NCBI GenBank assembly: GCA_963169695.1
Contig: CAUJDS010000014.1
Location: 1 to 40,040 of the forward strand
DNA: 40,040 nucleotides
Reading direction: 5' to 3'
Source of the DNA: Bdellovibrionota bacterium
GTDB taxonomy: Bacteria > Bdellovibrionota > UBA1018 > CAUJDS01
Part shown: positions 8,613 through 15,113 of the stretch, piece after piece
Layout of the letters: every line of letters begins with the position of its first letter
How positions within the stretch are numbered: position 1 is the first letter of the stretch
Position numbers and translations under genes: made by a program
Notes under the pieces: generated by a model
Database searches by the model: none
Told to the model about the DNA's origin: nothing
Seen by the model: the letters and a program-made list of their open reading frames with translations, nothing else

Positions 8613-10560
8613 CTATGGGGCTCCTTTTTAATTGTTCCTTCGTTGTATCTAGGGTCAAACCAGGGTGAGTTCCGTCGCTTCGCAAGTTGGTTGATAATCG
8701 AATGATAAGGGCCGTACCCTTTCCTTCTTCCGATTGGATGGCGATCGATCCATGGTGCGCATCCACAAAGTATTTGGCTAGGTAGAGGCCCAGTCCGCTG
8801 CCTGATACGTTTAAATTATCCTTAGGGCGAGAACGATTGAATTTAGTAAAAGCATGATCCAGTTGATCCTTAGTAAAGCCCGGGCCATGATCTTCGATCT
8901 GAATTTCGATATATTCACCGTAGTCCTGGGTGCGAAGATTGATAATAGAATTTTCAGGTGAGTATTTAATGGCATTGTCTAGGACATTCGTAATGACCTT
9001 GGCAATCAAATCGGGATCAATCTGAATAGGAAAAAGGGGTTCCAGTTGAAGTTGGAGACAAATGTTGCGGAATTGTGCCTGAACTCTCAAACGGTCAACA
9101 ATTCTCTCTATGACTTGATTCACATCTTTGCTCTGAAGGTTGAGCCGGACGTTATTGGATTCTATCCGTGTAAGTTCAAGAATACTGGTAATAAAGTGAT
9201 TGAGTTCTTCGGTTGATCTGGAAATATGGGCTAAGGCTTTTCTAGATTCGGCTGTTAGTTGAAACTCGTTTGAATGGATTAGTGCTCCACAAAGTCCCTG
9301 AATCCTAGCGATGGGAGTCTTGAGGTCGTGGGTGATAAGCGACAGAAAATTGCTTTTGAGTTCTTCGACCTGCATTAATACAGCATTTTTCTTTTGAGCT
9401 TCCCATCTGCGCTTGTACTCTTTGACAAGGCGATAGGGAATAATCACGTAATGACTGAGAACAAGACAAAGGAGCGGTTCTCCCAGTGGAAGCCAAAGTC
9501 CGTTGCCGTCGTGAAATTTACGAAAAATTCCGAAAGCCAGAATAAAATAGAGTACCGTTGCAAGGAAAGTATAGGCCAAACCCAAGAGTGGCCTGAGTGT
9601 CAAAATCGCCCAGAGGAAAGAAAGAGTTAACAAAAAAGAAATGGTCCAAGTAAGCCACGAATGGGAGAGTTCTATTCCATCGTTTTTGATGAGGGAAGTC
9701 AGGATAGATGCATGGATCAATGCGTTCGGAGCTAGGTATTGGTCTCCACTACTGGGGTCTTTGGAAAAGTCGCCAGGATTTTTTTCAATCAATGTGTCCA
9801 CGAGTAGAATTTTATTCCTGAGTTGCTCTTCGGAAACCTTGTTCTGGCTAATGTCTGAGAAAGGTATTCTTTGAAAGACGTTATCCTGCATTGACGGCTG
9901 CGATTGGTACCGAAAGAGAAAGTATTCTCCGCCTTGCGAAGTGGCATAGAATCCATGTGGCCGATAGCCCTTCGGCAAAATTCCCGCTTCTTGGGCAAGG
10001 GCAAGGTGAAACGTAGGCTTACCTTGTAGGGAGATCAGGGCGCGCCGTGTGACTTGATCCTTAGAAAAAATATTGCCATCTCGATGAATGAGGGCAATGG
10101 CATGGTGTAATTGACTCAGCGGATGCGGAGGAAGTATCTCACCAGAGACATCAAAAGGAGTACCAAAGACAAAAGGGGTACCATTTTTTTCCAATGTATT
10201 GACGGCTTCAATGAACTGAGTCGTTCTTTCCTCAGTAAATTGTTCGGGATGCCCCTGTTGTACCAAATTCATATTCACTAAATAGCCAATAGCCTTGGGG
10301 TGAAAATTGGCGAGATTTTTCAGAAGCTTTACGTGGTGGTCGAGTGAAAGGGGAGAAAAGTCAGAAAGTTCTTCCAGAGATTCTTGGTCAATTTGAACAA
10401 TAACCACTTCGGGATTTTTAGGGAGTGGGTAGGACATTTGAGTGCGAAGGTCAAAAAAGAAGGCTTCAAGCGATGCGGGTGCCAAAGAAGTGACAAGCGT
10501 TGTAAGCGCCAAGGCACCTACCACCACTGCGAGCGATCTGGCTCTGCTTAACTTCTCCAC
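8605..10560 (-). CDS. CHASE2-domain sensor histidine kinase
   Basis: The 651-residue membrane kinase has one TM helix at about 9-28 and a periplasmic CHASE2 sensor (about 35-300, 'NPEVVIVQIDQESLEEL' at its start). Three closely spaced TM helices follow at about 302-376. HisKA carries the phospho-acceptor H411 in 'SLITHDLKTPIARIQGL'. HATPase_c carries the N box 'VLDNAIKYSPEN', G1 'DHGPGFTKDQL' and G2 'GSGLGLYLAKYF'. The GTG at 10558-10560 is taken as start, with GAGGAA a few bases upstream. It is translated ahead of and overlapping the NtrC-type regulator at 7194-8612, its obvious partner. The ligand sensed by CHASE2 domains is generally unknown. Confidence 0.93.
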   Translation of the reverse strand: MEKLSRARSLAVVVGALALTTLVTSLAPASLEAFFFDLRTQMSYPLPKNPEVVIVQIDQESLEELSDFSPLSLDHHVKLLKNLANFHPKAIGYLVNMNLVQQGHPEQFTEERTTQFIEAVNTLEKNGTPFVFGTPFDVSGEILPPHPLSQLHHAIALIHRDGNIFSKDQVTRRALISLQGKPTFHLALAQEAGILPKGYRPHGFYATSQGGEYFLFRYQSQPSMQDNVFQRIPFSDISQNKVSEEQLRNKILLVDTLIEKNPGDFSKDPSSGDQYLAPNALIHASILTSLIKNDGIELSHSWLTWTISFLLTLSFLWAILTLRPLLGLAYTFLATVLYFILAFGIFRKFHDGNGLWLPLGEPLLCLVLSHYVIIPYRLVKEYKRRWEAQKKNAVLMQVEELKSNFLSLITHDLKTPIARIQGLCGALIHSNEFQLTAESRKALAHISRSTEELNHFITSILELTRIESNNVRLNLQSKDVNQVIERIVDRLRVQAQFRNICLQLQLEPLFPIQIDPDLIAKVITNVLDNAIKYSPENSIINLRTQDYGEYIEIQIEDHGPGFTKDQLDHAFTKFNRSRPKDNLNVSGSGLGLYLAKYFVDAHHGSIAIQSEEGKGTALIIRLSTNLRSDGTHPGLTLDTTKEQLKRSPIDV

Positions 10561-10641
10561 TTTCGCTTCCTCATTCCACTACTTCAACATCTACCAGAGG
10601 CTCCTTTTAGCGGGCCCCTACTGTCTACAGCACCGTAATAT

Positions 10642-10657
10642 AGCAAACGCTATACCA
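10642..10657 (-). promoter_or_regulatory. candidate sigma-54 (-24/-12) promoter of the CHASE2 kinase / NtrC-type regulator operon
   Basis: On the minus strand this reads TGGTATAGCGTTTGCT. It keeps the invariant GG and GC dinucleotides with exactly 10 nt between them, plus the TTGCT box and the leading T of the consensus TGGCAC-N5-TTGCW. Transcription would begin near 10631, about 70 nt before the kinase start. The operon encodes a sigma-54 activator, so autoregulation is plausible. The same bases also form the inverted repeat TATAGC-N4-GCTATA. Confidence 0.5.
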
Positions 10658-10660
10658 CCT

Positions 10661-10682
10661 GGAGTCGGAATGCACCGGCTCC
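10661..10682. promoter_or_regulatory. 8-bp-arm inverted repeat just upstream of the -24 element
   Basis: GGAGTCGG at 10661-10668 and CCGGCTCC at 10675-10682 can pair over 8 bp with one G-T wobble across a 6-nt loop (AATGCA). It lies about 4 bp upstream of the -24 element on the minus strand, where a DNA-bending or regulatory protein might bind. A chance hairpin is also possible. Confidence 0.3.
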
Positions 10683-10861
10683 AAATAGGCTATAAGGACA
10701 GTGAAACACTAAGCGCTTGTGCAGGTGTAAAAGAATTAGTCAACGTGAGGGCGCGTTGGACAAGGTTTAGGCTCTCCCTCCTATTTGTGCATGTAGTGGA
10801 TAATCCAGGGGAATGAATTTGGAGTTGAGGTAGGCGCAGAGTTGCATGAGTTTCTGAATCT

Positions 10862-10873
10862 GGCACTCCGCTT
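10862..10873 (+). repeat. 12-bp direct repeat, left copy, flanking the four-helix-bundle pair
   Basis: GGCACTCCGCTT occurs here, overlapping the stop codon of the left four-helix-bundle gene, and again in the same orientation at 11563-11574, just past the right gene. Similarity continues weakly for about 7 more bases (17 of 19 positions need not be exact; C, G, G and G are shared). The two copies bracket the inverted gene pair. Confidence 0.5.
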
Positions 10874-11168
10874 ACCGCGGAACGGTAAGTCGATACAGGC
10901 AAGCGCCTACGGTATCCGAGAGTTGAAATGCCACTTGCCGATCCAGAATCTGGAGAAGGGCTTGGGTCTCACGCAAGGATGCCAAGGCGATGGAGTAAAA
11001 CCGCCGCCGCTCTTTGGGAGTCGGCTTGGCAGATCCCTCTGCAAGATTCAGAACAACGCTGAGTGAAGCTCTCTGGAGTTGGTCTCTGATGTATGCCGGG
11101 GCTGGGATAGCCCGCACGACTTTGTAAAGGTCTAAGGCCAATTGGTAAGCACGAAAATTCTGCAACAT
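10872..11168 (-). CDS. four-helix-bundle protein (23S rRNA intervening-sequence protein family), left copy
   Basis: The 98-residue protein is mostly helical. Family features are the N-terminal 'FRAYQLALDLYKVVRAI', the 'RDQLQRASLSVVLNLAEGSA' block (the most conserved part of this family), 'RRFYSIALASLRETQALLQI' and a C-terminal 'GACLYRLT'. These small bundles were first found inside 23S rRNA intervening sequences and are structurally related to the Avd accessory protein of diversity-generating retroelements; the function of free-standing copies is not established. The ATG at 11168 is supported by AAAGGAG with short spacing, lying in the left arm of the large palindrome. It is divergent from a paralogue at 11247-11546; the two share the same blocks throughout and differ mainly in the first linker and the fourth helix. 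Confidence 0.82.
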   Translation of the reverse strand: MLQNFRAYQLALDLYKVVRAIPAPAYIRDQLQRASLSVVLNLAEGSAKPTPKERRRFYSIALASLRETQALLQILDRQVAFQLSDTVGACLYRLTVPR

Positions 11169-11174
11169 TTGAAG

Positions 11175-11239
11175 GCTCCTTTGTTTGTTTTTTTTCGGGT
11201 CTCACCCGGGTGAACCCGAAAAAAAACAAACAAAGGAGC
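11175..11239. repeat. 65-nt near-perfect palindrome between the twin four-helix-bundle genes
   Basis: The arms at 11175-11200 and 11214-11239 are perfect 26-bp inverted repeats. The middle is a single unpaired C (11201) followed by the 12-bp palindrome TCACCCGGGTGA (11202-11213). The outermost bases of each arm are the ribosome binding site (AAAGGAGC) of the gene on that side. In an RNA copied from either strand across the whole element, the SD would be paired with GCUCCUUU, a mimic of the 16S anti-SD. The A and T tracts lie on the wrong sides of the GC stem for an intrinsic terminator in either direction. Confidence 0.9.
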
Positions 11240-11246
11240 ATCAGCA

Positions 11247-11546
11247 ATGAAGCAGTTCAGAACGTATCAACTGGCCTTAGACCTTTACCAAGCCTGCAAG
11301 GATCTCAAGATCCCGTACTACCTCAAGGACCAACTTCAGAGAGCGTCTTCGAGCATCGTGTTGAACTTAGCAGAAGGATCTGCCAAACCGACCCAGAAGG
11401 ACCGGATGAAGTTTTATGCCATCGCATTTGGTTCCACGCGTGAAGTCCAAGCCATCATTGCGATGGAGCCTGCCAAGCTTGCTGGCATCCATGATCTTGC
11501 GGATCATGTCGGAGCGTGTTTGTATAAGCTCACTCGTCCAGGATGA
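11247..11546 (+). CDS. four-helix-bundle protein (23S rRNA intervening-sequence protein family), right copy
   Basis: The 99-residue paralogue of the protein at 10872-11168 has the same blocks in order: 'FRTYQLALDLYQACKDL', 'KDQLQRASSSIVLNLAEGSA', 'FYAIAFGSTREVQAIIAM' and 'GACLYKLT'. The two are roughly half identical by eye, so the duplication is not recent, although the DNA between them is a near-perfect palindrome. The ATG at 11247 follows AAAGGAG (11233-11239) at the outer edge of the palindrome's right arm. Such proteins usually assemble as oligomeric bundles; a hetero-oligomer of the two products is possible but unproven. No reverse transcriptase, template repeat or rRNA gene is visible nearby to explain them as DGR or rRNA-insert components. 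Confidence 0.82.
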   Translation: MKQFRTYQLALDLYQACKDLKIPYYLKDQLQRASSSIVLNLAEGSAKPTQKDRMKFYAIAFGSTREVQAIIAMEPAKLAGIHDLADHVGACLYKLTRPG

Positions 11547-11570
11547 GGAGTGAAAAGCCTTCGGCACTCC
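11547..11570 (+). other. stem-loop just after the right four-helix-bundle gene
   Basis: GGAGTG (11547-11552) pairs with CACTCC (11565-11570), and inside it GCC-TTC-GGC can pair, leaving an AAAA bulge. It begins one base after the stop codon and might act as a weak terminator or processing signal, but only GCTTTCTG follows rather than a true U tract. Confidence 0.35.
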
Positions 11571-11574
11571 GCTT
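11563..11574 (+). repeat. 12-bp direct repeat, right copy, flanking the four-helix-bundle pair
   Basis: Second copy of GGCACTCCGCTT (first at 10862-10873), same orientation, overlapping the right side of the stem-loop after the right gene. Direct repeats at the two ends of an otherwise self-contained 0.7-kb module could mark an insertion or a recombination event. From here to 11760 I see no gene, only a small inverted repeat ATGAGA-CC-TCTCAT at 11658-11671. Confidence 0.45.
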
Positions 11575-11760
11575 TCTGTGGATTCGCATCACTGATACCG
11601 CAAACAGGAGCCGAAACCGGTACTGATCGCCGCTGCCCGATGCCTGATCCCCTTTCCATGAGACCTCTCATCTCCACTTTGTCCACTAACCACCGCACTA
11701 TTTTGAGGGAGATTCCAAGGTTCACCGGATGCCTTGCGGGTTCCGTGATTTAAGTCGCTT

Positions 11761-12768
11761 TCACCAATTAACGCCGAAACTAACCTGAAGGAGTCGATCT
11801 CGGTCGTTCATTCCTTCGTGAGCAGAATCTTTTTGCTCAAAAATTTCTGTCCAGGAGACTTCGCACGTAAATCGCGAATGTGCCCTATCTCCTAGTCGAA
11901 ATTCAGCCCCAAATTCCAACGATGAATCTCGATCCTGAAGGTCGAGGTATTCGTGGCAGTTCCATCTACCGTACAATGCGGCGCTAGGCAGCGTCTTTCC
12001 AATCCAGTCATTCTCCAAGCTGTGGAGTCGAAACTCAAGTTCAAGATCCGCAGTCGAATCCTGTGGCTGATCGGATCGTAGAGTCAATCCCGCTTCGGCT
12101 CGGCAGTCCAAGCATTGGGTGATATCCTTTCGGATTCCCTGTGCAAATCCGAGTTCCAGTCCTAAGCGATGGCGGTTGATTTGATTGTGGTCATAATTAT
12201 AGGTTCGAGGATCACTGGAATAAGAAACTGGCTCGACCCCTACCCGCTTATGGACTTGGTATTGAGCCCGTGTTCCACTCCAACTTTGGCTAGAGGACTC
12301 ATAGTTGATTCCCGCCATCCATTTTAGGTAACTTGCCTCTGCTCCTTTTTCCTCGGCCTGGTTACCCAAATCCCAGTTCTTGACTCTGCACTCGAGTCGC
12401 CAGTCTTCAAGGAAATTAATATTTCTTCTACCTATCTCGTCCTGATCCCAGGAACCAAGTGGTTGGCCATTGGCGTCTTTCCTGAAACCCGTATAAAAGC
12501 GGTTTTGGAGTTGAGTGTCCCATTCTTGTGCGGAATCTTCGGAGGCTTCCAAAGATTGAAATCGCATCGCATTCGAAAAGGTAAATCCCTGATCGTTTCC
12601 TCCCACAACGTCCGCATCATTGCGATGACTGATGTCGAATTCGCGCGCGGACTCCTTTTTCTGGGGTCTGCACTCCCAATCCTTTGTTGATTGGGACCAG
12701 GCCAAATTGGAACAGAAGGTCAACGGAACAAGTCCCACCCAAAAGAGCCAAAATCTTGTCACTTGCAA
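11761..12768 (-). CDS. hypothetical exported protein, probable outer-membrane beta-barrel
   Basis: I do not recognise a named family. The 335-residue product has a signal peptide (about residues 1-25, 'FWLFWVGLVPLTFCSNLAWS'). The rest shows alternating polar/aromatic strands such as 'HRLGLELGFAQGI', 'AEAGLTLRSDQP', 'DLELEFRLHSLEN', 'SSLEFGAEFRLGDR' and 'FTCEVSWTEIF', and it ends 'LLQVSFGVNW' with the terminal aromatic residue typical of outer-membrane barrels. Several Cys residues (for example C-L-D-C near 226) are unusual. The start is TTG at 12768 or, with better spacing from the GGGGGG tract, GTG at 12762. It is divergent from the sigma-like secreted protein with only about 110-135 nt between them, so the two may share control. 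Confidence 0.7.
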   Translation of the reverse strand: MQVTRFWLFWVGLVPLTFCSNLAWSQSTKDWECRPQKKESAREFDISHRNDADVVGGNDQGFTFSNAMRFQSLEASEDSAQEWDTQLQNRFYTGFRKDANGQPLGSWDQDEIGRRNINFLEDWRLECRVKNWDLGNQAEEKGAEASYLKWMAGINYESSSQSWSGTRAQYQVHKRVGVEPVSYSSDPRTYNYDHNQINRHRLGLELGFAQGIRKDITQCLDCRAEAGLTLRSDQPQDSTADLELEFRLHSLENDWIGKTLPSAALYGRWNCHEYLDLQDRDSSLEFGAEFRLGDRAHSRFTCEVSWTEIFEQKDSAHEGMNDRDRLLQVSFGVNW

Positions 12769-12902
12769 TCCCCCCGAATGAAAGTCTCGATATCATTTCG
12801 TTATATTATTTAATAAACAAGCCGCGTTGCGTAATGTGGTCAGCAGGCATCCCTTTCAAGGTTGGGGAATGTCGGATGGACTCCGATAATAAGAGCGAGA
12901 AG
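12769..12902. promoter_or_regulatory. AT-rich divergent intergenic region
   Basis: The stretch 12791-12820 is rich in A and T and holds TTATATTATTTAATAA, offering -10-like hexamers in both directions (TATATT at 12802-12807 on the plus strand). No convincing -35 box is visible. It must carry the promoters of both the exported barrel protein and the sigma-like protein. Confidence 0.35.
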
Positions 12903-15113
12903 ATGAAGCTTGGAATTTGGATTCTACTAGTATTGCTGCTTCCTGGAGTCACGCAAGGTTCGGAAAGCCCAGATCCGTTGGAGGCCAAGCTTTGCCCTGG
13001 GAGTCGCTTTGCTCCGAGAAAGGGTAGTCGTAAGATTTCCTTCCCCGAAGACTTGGATCCACGAGTCTTGAACGAAAGTGGAAAGCTAAGCCTAAAGCTC
13101 TCTAAGCAGTATCCACCGAGCCAATCAGATCTCAGGGACTATGCGGCTCGGATTCATGACTATGTTTTGGCTATTGCTCACCGCAATAGGCAATTGGCTG
13201 AAGACCTCGGAATCGAGCCTGAAGACCTTCATCAGGAAGCAATGAGATATTTGATGGAGCGCTTTCCTCAATGGCGAATCGAAAGGGGCAAGAGTTGGAG
13301 CAATTGGTTTCATACTGGGCATAAGCATTTCTATTACGATAAGAAAAGAGAACGAAGTGCCTTGCAATCGCGGAATCGATCAACGCCTTTTTCTCAAATA
13401 GGTTCGGGGACCATTGGTCGAAGCTTTGAAGATACCCTCCCGATGGACCGAGCTGCGGAGGGCGTGAACAGATTGGAATTTGAGGAGCTTTTAGGAAAAC
13501 TGAAGGGAATCCGGTTGTCACCAAAAGAAATCAAAGTCCTAAGGCATTTCTACGCGGACGAAATGAGCCCCAAAGACATTGCTGAGGCTGTTGGAAGTTC
13601 GGAAAGTGAGATTGCAAATTTCTTGAATACCTTCAAAGAGCATGTTGCCAATGGATCTATCTATCAAGGTGAGACAAGAAGACCAGAATTTTTGAAGTTG
13701 GCAAAATCAAACAGAAAATTCGGAAGAAATCCAACCCGGATTGAGTCGAAACAAGTTCCTTATGACGAAAGTGTTTTGGATTATTTTTATAAGAAATATG
13801 TGCTGGCTATTCCTGCCGAGAAACTAAGGTCCGATGAAGATAGAGAAATCAAGTGGTCCCAATACGAGCAGACCATCGTATCAAACATGTTGGCGCGCTA
13901 TCAGATCACCGACCTTCCAAAGGGCACTGATGAGGCACTTCAAACTCTATTTGGCGATAAAAGAATGCAGCTTTCCTCTCAGCAAATAGATGCTTGGATC
14001 CTGTCTGTCCAGGTAGGGAACTATGATGCAGCTCCTTCGGCTAAGAGTATTGGATCTTTTATTATGCATCGCGTGGCCTTTTTCAGTTTGGGGAAATGGG
14101 CACGGCCTTTGAAAATTCCTGGAAATGCAGTAACCAATGCGAACGTAAAAGTGGGAATTATTGAAAAAGCCTACCAGAGATTTTTGGCGCATCACAAAGA
14201 AAGAGAATCCCTTAGTCTTAGAAACTTGTTCTTTGTTGAAAACAAGGCAAATGGGAAAATCGACACTACGCCTCATCAAAAGGAGATATTCAATCAGTTT
14301 TTGGAAGAACTTCAACTTCAAATGACTAAGTTTTATTCGCAGGATGGTGAGTTGGTAGATATGGAATTCTTCTTGCCGCGCCCCATATCATCAACCATAA
14401 ATCCAAGTGAAGCAAGACGTAGAACCGCCATACTGTTGCGGCACTTTCTCTTGCAAGAATCAGCAGGCGCTATAGCAAAAAGAGAAGGAGTAACAAAAGA
14501 GCTTCCTAGACAGGCTATCCAAAAGGCAGATAAGCGAATGCATGAGTGGCTAGTTGCGAATGGAGACCATATTTCTGGCCCGATCGTAGACGCGAATCCA
14601 ATTGCCCAAGCTTTTTTTAAGAGAAACGCAAGAACGGAGTCCTTGAGTCCGGACGAGCTGCTTGCAGCGGAAGAGGCGCTGCGGGAAATGCCTCCTGATG
14701 TTCGAAATAGACTTGATGGTCTGCGTGGGAAATATTCTTCCGTAAGGAGTGAAGGATCTCTATTGTCCAAAAAACTTGATCCGCTCCGAGATCTCTACAA
14801 TGAGCATCTTTTTGCGATCTTGGCCTATCGAGCATTCCCCGACAAAACCTTCCCGTTTGAACCGAAGGAAGCCTATCCGTTGATTCGGCTCTGGCATTCG
14901 CGCGAGAAAGTAGGAACGCTCCCTACTGCCGCAGACTTTGTAGATGAATTAGAAGCGATTCAGGAAAAACTAAAGAAACTTGACGCGGAGGATGCAGAAA
15001 CGTATCGGCTTCTCTATCTGGAGTCGCTTACTTTTTCTCAGATTGTACCCAGGTACTCGATGGACGATCTTCGGCGAAAAAAGAAAAAGCTGATCAAAGC
15101 TATTTCTAACTAA
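12903..15113 (+). CDS. exported protein with multiple sigma-70-like segments (unknown function)
   Basis: The 736-residue protein opens with a textbook signal peptide ('MKLGIWILLVLLLPGVTQG', cleavage likely after residue 19). The body resembles sigma-70 factors more than once. Residues about 75-151 look like region 2 ('EPEDLHQEAMRYLMERF' resembles the 2.2 core-binding helix, then 'RGKSWSNWFHTGHKHFYY'). Residues about 190-248 look like region 4 ('LSPKEIKVLRHFYADEMS' then 'PKDIAEAVGSSESEIANFL'). A second unit follows: 'GSFIMHRVAFFSLGKWARPL' plus 'KIPGNAV' (about 384-410) resembles the region 2.4/3 junction, and residues 503-550 form another helix-turn-helix ('AGAIAKREGVTKELPRQAI'). A third region-4-like end lies at about 693-736. 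An alternative ATG at 12876 adds nine residues. A signal peptide on sigma-like domains is highly unusual. Function is unknown, and the fold assignment is by eye. Confidence 0.6.
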   Translation: MKLGIWILLVLLLPGVTQGSESPDPLEAKLCPGSRFAPRKGSRKISFPEDLDPRVLNESGKLSLKLSKQYPPSQSDLRDYAARIHDYVLAIAHRNRQLAEDLGIEPEDLHQEAMRYLMERFPQWRIERGKSWSNWFHTGHKHFYYDKKRERSALQSRNRSTPFSQIGSGTIGRSFEDTLPMDRAAEGVNRLEFEELLGKLKGIRLSPKEIKVLRHFYADEMSPKDIAEAVGSSESEIANFLNTFKEHVANGSIYQGETRRPEFLKLAKSNRKFGRNPTRIESKQVPYDESVLDYFYKKYVLAIPAEKLRSDEDREIKWSQYEQTIVSNMLARYQITDLPKGTDEALQTLFGDKRMQLSSQQIDAWILSVQVGNYDAAPSAKSIGSFIMHRVAFFSLGKWARPLKIPGNAVTNANVKVGIIEKAYQRFLAHHKERESLSLRNLFFVENKANGKIDTTPHQKEIFNQFLEELQLQMTKFYSQDGELVDMEFFLPRPISSTINPSEARRRTAILLRHFLLQESAGAIAKREGVTKELPRQAIQKADKRMHEWLVANGDHISGPIVDANPIAQAFFKRNARTESLSPDELLAAEEALREMPPDVRNRLDGLRGKYSSVRSEGSLLSKKLDPLRDLYNEHLFAILAYRAFPDKTFPFEPKEAYPLIRLWHSREKVGTLPTAADFVDELEAIQEKLKKLDAEDAETYRLLYLESLTFSQIVPRYSMDDLRRKKKKLIKAISN

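Larger units (their letters stand above)
10561..10871. other. 311-nt gene-free stretch upstream of the kinase/regulator operon
   Basis: No convincing gene lies here. Reading on the minus strand towards the kinase, it holds a stem-loop (10661-10682), a sigma-54-type promoter (10642-10657) and a leader of about 70 nt. The leader contains AAAAGGAG (10601-10608) ahead of a tiny ATG-TTG-AAG-TAG frame (10579-10590). Further upstream are the 8-bp palindrome AAGCGCTT (10711-10718) and two copies of TTGTGCA-G/T-GT (10717-10726 and 10785-10794), which could be activator sites. The right end reaches the stop of the four-helix-bundle gene. Confidence 0.5.

Noticed and set aside
11190-11225. Bidirectional intrinsic terminator in the large palindrome
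   Set aside because: On both strands the T run comes before the GC stem and the A run after it, the reverse of a terminator.
10872-11546. Diversity-generating retroelement (Avd-like proteins)
   Set aside because: No reverse transcriptase, template repeat or variable repeat is visible; the bundle proteins alone are not enough.
10872-11546. 23S rRNA intervening sequence
   Set aside because: The flanks are protein-coding or gene-free DNA; no rRNA sequence surrounds the genes.
13947-14321. 124-residue minus-strand frame inside the sigma-like gene
   Set aside because: No family features and no ribosome binding site; the opposite strand carries a continuous gene.
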